From Arenibacter algicola (lineage in GTDB: Bacteria; Bacteroidota; Bacteroidia; Flavobacteriales; Flavobacteriaceae): DNA of 59,953 nt. Positions 1 to 8,521 of the stretch are shown piece after piece (the first letter of the stretch is position 1; every line of letters begins with the position of its first letter). Under the pieces are notes generated by a model. That model had not been told where the DNA came from, did no database searches, and saw nothing but the letters and a program-made list of their open reading frames with translations. Both the position numbers and the translations under genes were made by a program. The stretch is taken from positions 1 through 59,953 of the forward strand of contig NZ_JAHKPO010000002.1 of the NCBI RefSeq assembly GCF_018860365.1. Reading direction: 5' to 3'.

Positions 1-103
1 AGAAGGGACCCTCCCAAGGCCACAATCGATTTCCAGAAAAATGACAATGCAGTCGCTACCGATGGGGACGTAATCCCAAAAGAAAGAAGGGACCCTCCCA
101 AGG
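1..103 (+). repeat. Direct DNA repeat, two copies of 19 bp
   Basis: The same 19 bases occur at 1-19 and 85-103, exactly 84 bases (28 codons) apart, inside the partial coding sequence. The repeat keeps reading frame and encodes RRDPPK. More units may lie upstream of the window. Confidence 0.75.
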
Positions 104-144
104 TAACATCTGATTTTCAAAAGGTTAACAACGCTATTGCATAA
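1..144 (+). CDS. C-terminal end of a repeat-containing protein (partial)
   Basis: An open frame runs from the left edge to a TAA at 142-144, so only the last 47 residues are visible. They contain one 28-residue unit and the start of a second; both begin RRDPPK and share TxDFQK, with 14 of 19 aligned residues identical. The units are hydrophilic and proline/aspartate-rich, with no recognisable catalytic motif. A hairpin terminator follows at 198. The function is unknown and the family was not recognised; the start of the gene lies outside the window. Confidence 0.6.
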   Translation, partial: RRDPPKATIDFQKNDNAVATDGDVIPKERRDPPKVTSDFQKVNNAIA

Positions 145-197
145 GCCACACGAAAAACTTCAAGAACCAACAGGTTCAAGTTACTTCTTAAAAATTT

Positions 198-233
198 AAA
201 GCCCTAAGCAAATTTGTTTAGGGCTTTTTTTTT
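198..233 (+). terminator. Intrinsic terminator of the left-edge gene
   Basis: A 10-bp stem (198-207 with 218-227) with a loop of about 10 bases runs straight into a T tract ending at 233. It lies 54 bases after the stop codon and just before the kinase gene at 248. Confidence 0.75.
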
Positions 234-247
234 ATCTTTCCACCTTT

Positions 248-2320
248 ATGGAGAAAAAATTCAATTATAAATCTTTATACTATTTCGTAATTTTCCTACA
301 ACTGATGAATAGTGGTTGTACGGACACTTCCTTTGGCACAAAAGATTCAGGAACAACTCCAGCAAACGACAGTATTACGTACTGGTTATCCGACGAAAAC
401 AGCAGTTCAGATGAAGATTATAGTAATAACCTTTCCAAGGCCTATGATTTAGCTTTACAAGAGAAAAACGATTCTTTAAAATCGAAACACTTCTCCAAAT
501 TATCTTACTACTATTCACTGATAGGGGATTCATTACAGTTTAGACGCTCCAATCACATTGCTTTAAGGCTATCAGAAAAAATCAAAGATTCCAACGCCCT
601 GGCCAATAATCATTGGGATTTAGCTTCTTTTATGGAGGACAATGCCGTGGAGGATAGCGCATACTATCATTATGCCCAAGCCGAAAAGATTTTTAGATCT
701 TTAAAGAATGACTATTCTACCGCTCGAGTTCTATATAGTTTGGCCAGGGTACAATCCGATATAAAGGATTACACAGCAAGCGAAATCACAACTATTGAAG
801 CTATCGAATTACTTAAACCCCTGGACAAAAATTACCAATTGTTTTTATGCTATAATAATCTGGGATCGGTAACCAACGCCCTAAACGAATATGACAAGGC
901 TTTGGAATACTATGATAAGGCACTTTTTTATTTGGACAAATCTAAAATCGATAATTCCAATCGTTTGAAAAATACAGCTTTGAATAATATAGGCATGGTT
1001 TTTCAAGCAAAAGGAGAAAACAAAAAAGCTGTAGAAAACTTTGAGAAAGTTATTAATTCCGATAGCATCTACTATAAGGACATAAAATTATTTGCACAGG
1101 CCCTTTCCAATTATGCGTACAGCAAAAATAAGCTTGGAGATACCATTGGTGTGTTGGCCTCATTTGAAAAATCCTTAAAAATAAAGGATAGTGTAGGTGA
1201 CATTAGAGGATTGGCCCTTACGAATTATGAGATAGCAGAATATTATTTGAAGTTAAAAGATACAACCAACGCCCTAACCTACGCCAATACGGCTAAACAG
1301 ATTTCCGAACAGACCAGCAACAATAGAAGACTTTTGGAGTCCTTGGAACTTATGGCAAAAGTGGATCCCAAAAACTCACCCAAATACACCCAGGAATACA
1401 TAAAATTGAACGATAGTTTAATTAGGGAAGAACGCGCGGTTAGAAACAAATTTACAAGGATAAGGTTCGAGACCGATGAGTTTATTGAACAAAACGAACT
1501 GCTGACCAGGCAGCGCCAATTGTGGATAGGGATAGCCATTGCCCTGTTTGTTCTAGCTGCATTTATATTGATTACTATAGATCAACGTCGTAAAAATCAA
1601 AAATTGAGATTTGAACAGGCACAACAGAAGGCTAATCAAGAAATCTTTAATTTGTTGCTGGCCCAAAACAAGAAGGTAGAGGAAGGTAAACAACTGGAAA
1701 AGAAACGGATTTCAGAGGAATTACATGACGGTATTTTAGGACAAATGTTGGGAATACGTTTAATTCTTTCCGGACTTAACAATAAAACCGATTCCGATTC
1801 CGTTCTAAAACGCAGTGACCTACTTAAAAAATTACAAGGGTTGGAGGAAGAAATCCGTACAATTTCCCATGAATTGAGCAGGGCATCGCAAGAAAAAATT
1901 CATAACTTTATTGTATCCATTGAAGAATTGGTCAAAACAATTCAAGATTCCTCTAAAATGAAATGTCATTTTGAGTATGACCACAAAATAGATTGGGACC
2001 AATTAAAGGGAGATATTAAAATTAACATTTATAGAATTGTGCAAGAAAGTTTGCAGAATTGTATAAAGCACGCCAAGGCCACGAAAGTGGACCTATTGTT
2101 CGAATCCGAAGACGAGCATGTAAGAATTATAGTTTTGGACAACGGTGTTGGTTTTGACCAGAAGAAAGGAAAAAGAGGTATTGGACTTAAAAACATAAAT
2201 TCCAGATTGGAGAAGTTGAAAGGAACTTATGACATTCAAAGTAAAATTGGACAAGGAACAAAGGTAATCGTTACTATTCCCTGTGTTATGGAAGAACAGG
2301 CGGAACCCCTACCGGCCTAA
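248..2320 (+). CDS. TPR-containing sensor histidine kinase with lipobox-like N terminus
   Basis: This is a 690-residue sensor kinase of the HisKA_3 (NarL-partner) type. The N terminus has a hydrophobic segment ending LMNSGC, so Cys24 could be lipidated. TPR-like helices fill roughly residues 60-390, then one membrane segment spans about 425-444. The phospho-acceptor region carries ELHDG with His493, and the ATPase part shows an N box (IVQESLQN), DNGVGFD and GIGLKNI. The TPR part should be periplasmic and the kinase cytoplasmic. The response regulator starts 23 bases downstream, so the two are probably co-transcribed. The signal sensed is unknown. TPR kinases of this design are common in Bacteroidota; the lipobox is the unusual point. 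Confidence 0.88.
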   Translation: MEKKFNYKSLYYFVIFLQLMNSGCTDTSFGTKDSGTTPANDSITYWLSDENSSSDEDYSNNLSKAYDLALQEKNDSLKSKHFSKLSYYYSLIGDSLQFRRSNHIALRLSEKIKDSNALANNHWDLASFMEDNAVEDSAYYHYAQAEKIFRSLKNDYSTARVLYSLARVQSDIKDYTASEITTIEAIELLKPLDKNYQLFLCYNNLGSVTNALNEYDKALEYYDKALFYLDKSKIDNSNRLKNTALNNIGMVFQAKGENKKAVENFEKVINSDSIYYKDIKLFAQALSNYAYSKNKLGDTIGVLASFEKSLKIKDSVGDIRGLALTNYEIAEYYLKLKDTTNALTYANTAKQISEQTSNNRRLLESLELMAKVDPKNSPKYTQEYIKLNDSLIREERAVRNKFTRIRFETDEFIEQNELLTRQRQLWIGIAIALFVLAAFILITIDQRRKNQKLRFEQAQQKANQEIFNLLLAQNKKVEEGKQLEKKRISEELHDGILGQMLGIRLILSGLNNKTDSDSVLKRSDLLKKLQGLEEEIRTISHELSRASQEKIHNFIVSIEELVKTIQDSSKMKCHFEYDHKIDWDQLKGDIKINIYRIVQESLQNCIKHAKATKVDLLFESEDEHVRIIVLDNGVGFDQKKGKRGIGLKNINSRLEKLKGTYDIQSKIGQGTKVIVTIPCVMEEQAEPLPA

Positions 2321-2343
2321 TATATTATTTAATTGATAATAGA

Positions 2344-3012
2344 ATGAGAACTTTAAGAGTCTTAACGATAGATGATCATGAAATGATCACTACTGGATAT
2401 AAATATCTTTTGGAGGCTGCCGAATTTGAAGAATTTCAGGTAAAGGTAGAAACCGCCAATACTTTTGAAACCGGGAAGCAAAAAATAGAGGATTCAGCCA
2501 GATCTTTTAAATATGACCTATTGTTGTTGGATGTACAATTAACGGAGACCCATTTGGAGGAACCGCATTCCGGAGAAGACTTGGGAATTTTTGCCAGAAA
2601 GATCATCCCGGATACCAAGATTGTATTCATGTCCTCATTTAGTGATAATTACAGAATAAACAGCATTCTAAAAAATGTGAATCCCGATGGCTATATGGTA
2701 AAATCGGAAGTGGACGAAAAATCCCTAATTGCCATGGTCAAAGGCGTAATCAACTCTCCCCCTTACTATAGTCAAAAAGCCTTGGTGGCCATTAGAAAGA
2801 AAGTCTCCAATGATCTGTTATTGGACGATAATGACAAAAAAATACTCTATCACGTTTCAATTGGTACAAGAACAAAGGATATGGTCGATTTTATAAACCT
2901 GTCCCTTGCAGGGATAGAGAATAGAAAAAGACAGCTAAAAGTAATTTTCGGAGTGGAAAAACAAAACGATCTGGCTCTGGTCCATGAAGCCAGAAACAGA
3001 GGATTTCTTTAA
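2344..3012 (+). CDS. Response regulator, NarL/FixJ-like
   Basis: The protein has 222 residues. An N-terminal receiver domain has the acidic pair Asp10/Asp11 and the likely phosphorylation site Asp63 in LLLLDVQL. The C-terminal part (about 155-222) reads like a LuxR-type helix-turn-helix, although it is divergent: the segment RTKDMVDFINLSLAGIENR fills the usual recognition region. It sits 23 bases after a HisKA_3 kinase, the normal partner class, so it is probably the output of that system. Its targets are unknown; the genes around it give no clear hint. Confidence 0.87.
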   Translation: MRTLRVLTIDDHEMITTGYKYLLEAAEFEEFQVKVETANTFETGKQKIEDSARSFKYDLLLLDVQLTETHLEEPHSGEDLGIFARKIIPDTKIVFMSSFSDNYRINSILKNVNPDGYMVKSEVDEKSLIAMVKGVINSPPYYSQKALVAIRKKVSNDLLLDDNDKKILYHVSIGTRTKDMVDFINLSLAGIENRKRQLKVIFGVEKQNDLALVHEARNRGFL

Positions 3013-3097
3013 TCAAATCCTTGCCATTTCTCCCACTTTAACGACACCTTCCGACTCGAATATCCAGAATTTTCACAAAATATTGTCAGTCACCTTT

Positions 3098-3146
3098 ATA
3101 CCCCCCCCATTTAAGACGTTGCGAACACCTCTTTACCGTTCAACGT
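3098..3146 (+). promoter_or_regulatory. ATAC8 element with downstream TTCAACGT
   Basis: Eight consecutive C at 3101-3108 preceded by ATA, followed 30 bases later by TTCAACGT (3139-3146). A very similar arrangement occurs at 6723-6761. It lies between the response regulator and the orphan gene at 3270. It could be a regulator site or a slippage-prone tract; which is not known. Confidence 0.35.
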
Positions 3147-3180
3147 CTACTTTTTCGATGAATAGACCCTAATTGAACGT

Positions 3181-3205
3181 AAACCTTATTTTTTCTAAGG
3201 TTTTT
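3181..3205 (+). terminator. Candidate terminator after the two-component operon
   Basis: AAACCTTA (3181-3188) pairs with TAAGGTTT (3196-3203), with a 7-base loop and a short T run. The stem is AT-rich, so it is moderate evidence only. It would end transcription of the kinase-regulator pair. Confidence 0.45.
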
Positions 3206-3231
3206 ATCGAATTAAGGACAAAGCATTAGTC

Positions 3232-3239
3232 TAATTTTG
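3232..3239 (+). promoter_or_regulatory. Candidate -7 box for the orphan gene
   Basis: TAATTTTG matches the Bacteroidota -7 consensus TAnnTTTG and lies 30 bases before the ATG at 3270. No TTG -33 element is seen at the usual spacing. Confidence 0.35.
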
Positions 3240-3269
3240 ACATAAGTTTTTTAATTAATTACTATTAGG

Positions 3270-3941
3270 ATGTCTAAATCGGGAAACGAATTTTTCAATA
3301 ATCCAAAAATTGGAACACAAAGCACCGACCATATTATTGGTTTAGAGGCTTTTAGAAAGGGTTTGGAAAAGCATTTTTTTGCAGAGGTCAATATTGGTAA
3401 TTACGGCTTAAAAGAAGAATCCGCCAATTTGATCATAGATCTTAAGTGCAACCTAAGTCTAGATGAAGCCTTGTTTTACATAAACAAATCATCAACTTGC
3501 AACGGTCACCCTAAAAATTATGGCAAGGAAAAGACCATATTATTCATGTTGGCATATTCGGAACTAACAAAACTGAACGGAATAACTATAGATATTAGCG
3601 AACTAACCATATCCTTAACGGACACCACCATACTTATCAGTAAAATTTACGAGCAGAGTATTGCGGACCAACTGGAAAATATCTTTACGGAACTTATTAA
3701 CCACAATGTATATTATACAAAAGGATTAAATGAGACGCCCTTTGAAGTATTTATCCCTGTTTTTGAAGAGGATACCTTGGAAAGTGATACGAAATTAAAA
3801 AATATTGTTTCCGACAATAACAATACGAACGACTATTTTGGATTTTGGGGTATGTATTATGACCAAACCGAAGAAGCCGCCATTTATGACCTAAATACCA
3901 AAACCATAATTTATGGTGACATTCAAATCCTTAGTGAATAG
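3270..3941 (+). CDS. Hypothetical protein, 223 residues
   Basis: The family was not recognised. The protein is probably cytoplasmic: there is no signal peptide or membrane segment. It mixes predicted helices and strands, is rich in Asn, Ile and Thr, and has a tryptophan/tyrosine cluster near the C terminus (DYFGFWGMYYD). No catalytic motif was found. It stands alone, with a -7 box upstream, the C8 element about 160 bases before its start, and a nested hairpin between it and convergent glyA. The length of the frame and ordinary codon use for this window support a real gene. No function can be assigned. Confidence 0.7.
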   Translation: MSKSGNEFFNNPKIGTQSTDHIIGLEAFRKGLEKHFFAEVNIGNYGLKEESANLIIDLKCNLSLDEALFYINKSSTCNGHPKNYGKEKTILFMLAYSELTKLNGITIDISELTISLTDTTILISKIYEQSIADQLENIFTELINHNVYYTKGLNETPFEVFIPVFEEDTLESDTKLKNIVSDNNNTNDYFGFWGMYYDQTEEAAIYDLNTKTIIYGDIQILSE

Positions 3942-3961
3942 AAGGATTTATTATAAAAAAA

Positions 3962-4020
3962 CTGTCCACGAAGTATAAAAGTCTAAACAGACAAGACTTG
4001 ATCTTACACCCTATGGACAG
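3962..4020. terminator. Nested hairpin between convergent genes
   Basis: An outer 7-bp stem, CTGTCCA (3962-3968) with TGGACAG (4014-4020), encloses an inner 6-bp stem, AAGTCT (3979-3984) with AGACTT (3994-3999). On the minus strand the outer stem is followed by a run of seven T, on the plus strand by CATTTTT. It probably works as a two-way terminator for the orphan gene and glyA. Confidence 0.5.
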
Positions 4021-4035
4021 CATTTTTAATCTAAA

Positions 4036-5310
4036 TTAAGCGTTGAATAACGCTCTGGAATGCATTAGGGCGTTTACTTTTTCCCTTACTGCATCAATGA
4101 TCTTTTCATCTTCTGGATTCATTATCACCTGATCTATTAAATCTACAATAACCTTCATTTGGTCTTCTTTTAGACCTCTTGTGGTAATTGCAGCCGTACC
4201 AAAACGTATACCACTGGTCACGAAAGGAGATTTATCATCAAAAGGAACCATATTCTTATTGGCGGTAATATCTGCTTTTACCAAGGCATTTTCAGCATCT
4301 TTTCCAGTGATATTCTTATTCCTAAGATCAATCAGCATCATATGGTTGTCTGTGCCGCCAGATATAATTTTATATCCTTTATCTACAAATGCGCTTGCCA
4401 TTGCCGCAGCATTTTTCTTAACCTGAAGCATATAATGTAAGAATTCATCGGTCAGGGCCTCACCAAAAGCAATTGCCTTTGCCGCAATGATGTGTTCCAA
4501 AGGACCACCTTGATTACCTGGAAAAACTGCCAAATCCAATAAAGCTGACATTTTTCTCAAAGAACCGTTCTTTAACTTTACTCCAAAAGGATTGTCAAAA
4601 TCTTCTCCCATTAAAATAAGTCCTCCTCTTGGACCACGTAAAGTCTTATGGGTCGTTGTAGTCACTATATGGCAATGTGGTATAGGATCGTTAAGAATTC
4701 CTTTTGCAATAAGTCCCGCCGGATGGGATATATCGGCCAGAAGTATAGCCCCTACACTATCTGCAATTTCCCTGAATCTTTTGAAATCCATATCCCTGGA
4801 ATAGGCAGAAGCCCCAGCTATAATAAGCTTAGGCTGCTCTTTGGTGGCAATTGCCTGAATTTTGTCATAGTTTAATACACCGGTCTCCTCATCAACACCA
4901 TAAAATACAGGATTGTATAGTCTACCTGAGAAATTAACGGGAGAACCATGGGTTAAATGTCCACCATGCGACAGGTCAAATCCAAGAATGGTATCGCCCG
5001 GCTTTAGACATGCATGGTATACAGAGGCATTGGCCTGAGACCCTGAGTGTGGCTGAACATTGGCATATGCAGCTCCAAATAATTGCTTGGCCCTATCTAT
5101 GGCCAATTGTTCTATTTCATCAACAACTTCACAACCTCCATAATAGCGCTTACCAGGATATCCTTCTGCATATTTGTTGGTCAATACCGATCCAGCAGCC
5201 TCCATTACTTGGGGACTAGTGAAATTCTCGGAAGCAATTAGTTCAATACCATCTATTTGGCGTTCCTTTTCCGCCTCAATTAGTTCAAAAATTTGATTGT
5301 CGCGTTGCAT
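4036..5310 (-). CDS. glyA: Serine hydroxymethyltransferase
   Basis: GlyA is a cytoplasmic PLP enzyme converting serine and tetrahydrofolate to glycine and 5,10-methylene-tetrahydrofolate, the main one-carbon source for purines, dTMP and methionine. The 424-residue length is normal for bacteria. Visible family marks are ELIASENF at 23-30, the glycine-rich YPGKRYYGG at 51-59, HSGSQAN at 88-94 and [14 protein letters not shown], where Lys222 forms the internal aldimine with PLP. It is transcribed alone from a -7 box at 5337-5344, facing away from fahA. The ATG start gives the usual N terminus. Confidence 0.97.
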   Translation of the reverse strand: MQRDNQIFELIEAEKERQIDGIELIASENFTSPQVMEAAGSVLTNKYAEGYPGKRYYGGCEVVDEIEQLAIDRAKQLFGAAYANVQPHSGSQANASVYHACLKPGDTILGFDLSHGGHLTHGSPVNFSGRLYNPVFYGVDEETGVLNYDKIQAIATKEQPKLIIAGASAYSRDMDFKRFREIADSVGAILLADISHPAGLIAKGILNDPIPHCHIVTTTTHKTLRGPRGGLILMGEDFDNPFGVKLKNGSLRKMSALLDLAVFPGNQGGPLEHIIAAKAIAFGEALTDEFLHYMLQVKKNAAAMASAFVDKGYKIISGGTDNHMMLIDLRNKNITGKDAENALVKADITANKNMVPFDDKSPFVTSGIRFGTAAITTRGLKEDQMKVIVDLIDQVIMNPEDEKIIDAVREKVNALMHSRALFNA

Positions 5311-5336
5311 AAAGTAATATTCTATTAAATAATGTG

Positions 5337-5344
5337 CAAAAATA
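5337..5344 (-). promoter_or_regulatory. Candidate -7 box for glyA
   Basis: On the minus strand the sequence reads TATTTTTG, a match to TAnnTTTG, 26 bases before the glyA start. No clear -33 TTG at standard spacing. Confidence 0.35.
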
Positions 5345-5376
5345 CAAATTGCCGACCGTTAATTGCTAGAAAATAA

Positions 5377-5384
5377 TATATTTG
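5377..5384 (+). promoter_or_regulatory. Candidate -7 box for fahA
   Basis: TATATTTG matches TAnnTTTG, 37 bases before the fahA ATG. A TTG at 5349-5351 is 25 bases upstream, slightly longer than the usual spacing. Confidence 0.4.
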
Positions 5385-5421
5385 ATAAGATATTTATTAA
5401 ACACAAGTTAACAATTTCAAA

Positions 5422-6711
5422 ATGCCGTTAAAAACTAATCATCCAGAAAAAAAAACATGGTTACCTGTACCCGTTAATTCTGATTTTCCCATTCAGAATA
5501 TTCCTTTTGGAGTTTTCTTGACTAGGGATGACATAATCACCATTGGTTCTAGAATTGGTGATTACGCAATAGATTTAGGGGCATTGCATCAATTGGGGTA
5601 TTTTAAGGATATTCCCTTGACCGATGATATTTTTTTACAGGACACCCTTAACGATTTTATCTCCGACGGCAAAAAGACCTGGCGTTTGGTAAGAAACAGG
5701 ATCAGCGAAATTTTCGATATCAATAACGACCAATTAAAGAATAATGAGGACCACAAGAACATTGTTCTTTTTACCATGGACGAAATTGAAATGCAGCTTC
5801 CAGTACAAATTGGGGACTATACGGATTTTTATTCCAGTAAGGAACACGCTACCAATGTTGGCAAAATGTTCAGAGATCCAGAAAATGCCCTGCTACCCAA
5901 TTGGTTGCACATACCGGTAGGATATCATGGGAGAAGTTCTTCTATTGTGCCCAGTGGTACATCTGTAAGAAGGCCAATGGGACAAACCCTTCCTGCAGGG
6001 GCAGACCAACCTATTTTTGGCCCTTCCAAATTAGTGGATTTTGAATTGGAAATGGCATTCATCACCACAGATGCCAATGTTTTGGGAGAACCAATTCCCG
6101 TCGAGGAAGCGGAGAATTACATATTTGGAATGGTACTTTTTAACGATTGGAGTGCTAGGGATATACAAAAATGGGAATACGTGCCTTTAGGTCCATTTCT
6201 GGCCAAAAATTTTGCATCGTCCATTTCACCCTGGATAGTTACCTTGGATGCTCTGGAACCTTTTAGGATAGCAAGTCCGGCACAGACCCCTACACCCCTG
6301 CCCTATCTTCAACAAACAGGAAAAAAAGGTTTCGATATAAATTTAGAGGTATCCATAAAACCCGAAGGCGGCAAAGCAACTACCGTAACGCGGTCCAACT
6401 TTAAGTATATGTATTGGACAATGGCACAACAACTAGCCCACCATACTATAAATGGTTGCAAAGTAAATAGTGGTGACATGATGGGAAGCGGGACTATTTC
6501 CGGCCCTACCCCTGATACTTACGGTTCCATGTTGGAGCTTACTTGGCGTGGGGAAAAACCCCTTACCTTGGAGGACGGATCCACTAGGAAATTCATTGAA
6601 GATTACGATACAGTGTCCATAACCGGTTATTGTAAGAAGGATAATGTGCGTATTGGTTTTGGAGAAGTCTCCACTAAATTATTGCCTGTTTTTCAGCAGA
6701 AGAAAAAATAA
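5422..6711 (+). CDS. fahA: Fumarylacetoacetase
   Basis: This enzyme makes the last step of tyrosine/homogentisate breakdown, splitting 4-fumarylacetoacetate into fumarate and acetoacetate. The 429-residue protein has the small N-terminal SH3-like domain (about 1-125) and the FAH catalytic domain. Family marks include DFYSSKEHATNVG, PVGYHGRSSS, the metal-binding stretch DFELEMAFI, FNDWSARDIQKWEYVPLGPF and the C-terminal SGTISGP. These match true FahA rather than the shorter FAH-fold hydrolases, one of which lies at 42470. No other tyrosine-catabolic gene is adjacent, so it is probably its own transcription unit. Confidence 0.96.
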   Translation: MPLKTNHPEKKTWLPVPVNSDFPIQNIPFGVFLTRDDIITIGSRIGDYAIDLGALHQLGYFKDIPLTDDIFLQDTLNDFISDGKKTWRLVRNRISEIFDINNDQLKNNEDHKNIVLFTMDEIEMQLPVQIGDYTDFYSSKEHATNVGKMFRDPENALLPNWLHIPVGYHGRSSSIVPSGTSVRRPMGQTLPAGADQPIFGPSKLVDFELEMAFITTDANVLGEPIPVEEAENYIFGMVLFNDWSARDIQKWEYVPLGPFLAKNFASSISPWIVTLDALEPFRIASPAQTPTPLPYLQQTGKKGFDINLEVSIKPEGGKATTVTRSNFKYMYWTMAQQLAHHTINGCKVNSGDMMGSGTISGPTPDTYGSMLELTWRGEKPLTLEDGSTRKFIEDYDTVSITGYCKKDNVRIGFGEVSTKLLPVFQQKKK

Positions 6712-6722
6712 GGCCTAAAAAA

Positions 6723-6761
6723 ATACCCCCCCCGTTTGTACGATACCGAATAGTTTAACGT
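6723..6761 (+). promoter_or_regulatory. Second ATAC8 element with downstream TTTAACGT
   Basis: Eight C at 6726-6733 preceded by ATA, then TTTAACGT at 6754-6761, about 65 bases before the lipoprotein start at 6827. It resembles the element at 3098-3146; the gap between the two parts is about 10 bases shorter here. Confidence 0.35.
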
Positions 6762-6826
6762 TGGTGTATAAGACTATTTTGGCATAGCTATTGAACTATG
6801 TCCAAAATAATTTTAAACCAAACGTT

Positions 6827-8014
6827 ATGAAACAATCATTACTCGCATCACTTATGATGTTTATTTTTATCTCTTGCGGAGGGGTTAAAAAAACACAGGA
6901 AGCCCTAAATACGGGTAACTATGGCAATGCCATAAATAATGCATTAAAAAACATTGCCGAAAATAAGACAAAGAAGTCCAACCAGCCCTATATTCAATTG
7001 CTGGAGGAAGCCTACAAGAAAAATACCGAACGCGAGCTTCAAGAGATTGCATTCCTAAAGAAGGATAACAATCCCGCGAACCATGAAATAATTTTTAATA
7101 GCTATCAAAACCTAAAATCAATTCAGGAACGTATAAAACCTTTATTGCCATTACAATTGTATGATGAAAATAGGAATGCCCGATTTGCATTTAAGGATTA
7201 TGATGAGGAAATAATCAAGTCTAAACGCGAATTGTCCGACTATTTATACAACAATGCCACGGCCCTATTAAACTCTGGTAATTACAAAGAAGATTATAGA
7301 AAAGCATTTGATCAATTTTCATATTTAAACGAGATAAACCCCAATTACAAGGATACCCAACTTAAACTGGAGGAGGCCCATAACAAAGGTCTGGATTATG
7401 TTCAGGTGGTAATGATCAATGATTCCGAACAAATTGTACCCAATCGACTAGAGCAGGAACTTTTAAACTTTAATACTTACGGGTTAAACGATCTCTGGAC
7501 CGTTTACCACACCAATGCATTGGAAAATATTAAGTATGATTATGAGATGCAAGTGGCGTTCCGCAACATAAATATTAGTCCGGAACAGGTTACCGAAAAG
7601 CAGATCTCCAAGGAAAAGCAGATCAAGGACGGTTACAAATATGCCACAAACTCTGAAGGTGAAGTTTTAAAGGACAGCTTGGGCAACAGAATAAAGATCG
7701 ATAAGTTTAAAACCGTCAAATGTAATTTCTACCAATTCACCCAGCTGAAGTCGGTCGAAGTAGTTGGCAATGTAAGCTTTTTGGATCTAAACAATCAACA
7801 ACAAATTAATTCCTACCCCTTGGCCAGCCAGTTTGTATTTAACCACGTTTATGCCAAACACAACGGCGACACAAGTGCCCTGGAAGAAGATATGGTTCCA
7901 TTATTGCAACTTTCTGCCGTTCCCTTCCCTAGCAATGAACAAATGGTTTATGACGCAGGGGAAGATTTAAAAGCCAAATTGAAAGGCATAGTCACCAGAC
8001 ATCGTTTCAATTAA
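6827..8014 (+). CDS. Predicted lipoprotein, 395 residues
   Basis: A lipoprotein signal peptide ends FIFISC, making Cys17 the likely lipidated residue. The ATG at 6827 was chosen over an in-frame TTG 36 bases earlier because it places the signal peptide at the N terminus. The early mature part (about 20-190) is helical and TPR-like, with phrases such as LNTGNYGNAINNA and LLNSGNYKEDYRKAFDQF; the rest is mixed. No catalytic motif is seen. It probably sits in the periplasm or on the outer membrane, perhaps as a protein-interaction scaffold, but that is inference. It is a stand-alone gene with a C8 element upstream and a long hairpin after it. Confidence 0.75.
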   Translation: MKQSLLASLMMFIFISCGGVKKTQEALNTGNYGNAINNALKNIAENKTKKSNQPYIQLLEEAYKKNTERELQEIAFLKKDNNPANHEIIFNSYQNLKSIQERIKPLLPLQLYDENRNARFAFKDYDEEIIKSKRELSDYLYNNATALLNSGNYKEDYRKAFDQFSYLNEINPNYKDTQLKLEEAHNKGLDYVQVVMINDSEQIVPNRLEQELLNFNTYGLNDLWTVYHTNALENIKYDYEMQVAFRNINISPEQVTEKQISKEKQIKDGYKYATNSEGEVLKDSLGNRIKIDKFKTVKCNFYQFTQLKSVEVVGNVSFLDLNNQQQINSYPLASQFVFNHVYAKHNGDTSALEEDMVPLLQLSAVPFPSNEQMVYDAGEDLKAKLKGIVTRHRFN

Positions 8015-8053
8015 ACCTAAAGCAGGTCTTACTTATTTTTTAGCCCCAATAAG

Positions 8054-8099
8054 AATACATTTAGTTTTAAGGAAGGTTTCCTTTAAAGCTAAATGTATT
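8054..8099. terminator. Long bidirectional hairpin terminator
   Basis: AATACATTTAG (8054-8064) pairs with CTAAATGTATT (8089-8099), and the interior AAGGAA/TTCCTT (69-74 with 78-83) extends it to a nearly continuous stem. On the plus strand it runs into a T tract. The minus-strand ytxJ stop codon lies inside the right arm, so the hairpin serves both genes. Confidence 0.65.
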
Positions 8100-8490
8100 T
8101 TTTTAAATCCAGTTGCGTAATTGCACCATGCGATTCATGCGCCACTACTGTTCCGTTTTTGATTACCAACAACTGAGGCGACTCATGAACAACCCCAAAC
8201 ACATTACTGGTTTCATTGGAAACAGAGCGATATTGATGCAGATCCAAGTAATGAAGATCCAAACTGTCTTTAGGGATATCATACCCCTCATTAAACCTGT
8301 TCATGACCATCCTACTTATTCCGCAGGTAGTGGAATGCTTAAATATTACCTGAGGTCTTACCTTAGACCTTTCTTTTATTACCTCTAACTGCTCCACGGA
8401 CGCCAATGGGGCCCACGGCACAACCTTCGCTTCTTTTTTTTCCTTTTCGCTATTATTTCCCTTTCCAAAAAGCCCTTTTAAAATCCCCAT
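8089..8490 (-). CDS. ytxJ: YtxJ, bacillithiol-system redox protein
   Basis: A 133-residue cytoplasmic thioredoxin-fold protein of the YtxJ family, tied to bacillithiol-dependent thiol redox in Firmicutes and Bacteroidota. The active-site segment HSTTCGISR has a single cysteine (Cys56) with Ser two places after Gly, the monothiol CxxS pattern expected for removal of bacillithiol from proteins. The first 25 residues are a charged lysine/glutamate-rich extension without membrane character. The gene is divergent from clpB, sharing a 165-bp upstream region, which fits a stress role. The exact substrate is not known. Confidence 0.85.
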   Translation of the reverse strand: MGILKGLFGKGNNSEKEKKEAKVVPWAPLASVEQLEVIKERSKVRPQVIFKHSTTCGISRMVMNRFNEGYDIPKDSLDLHYLDLHQYRSVSNETSNVFGVVHESPQLLVIKNGTVVAHESHGAITQLDLKKYI

Positions 8491-8521
8491 TTCGTAATTT
8501 TAGTATTAAGTCCAAAAAACG

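Noticed and set aside
2984..3172. 62-codon frame overlapping the end of the response regulator
   Set aside because: Crosses the C8 tract and the intergenic gap, no family resemblance, and no start signal.
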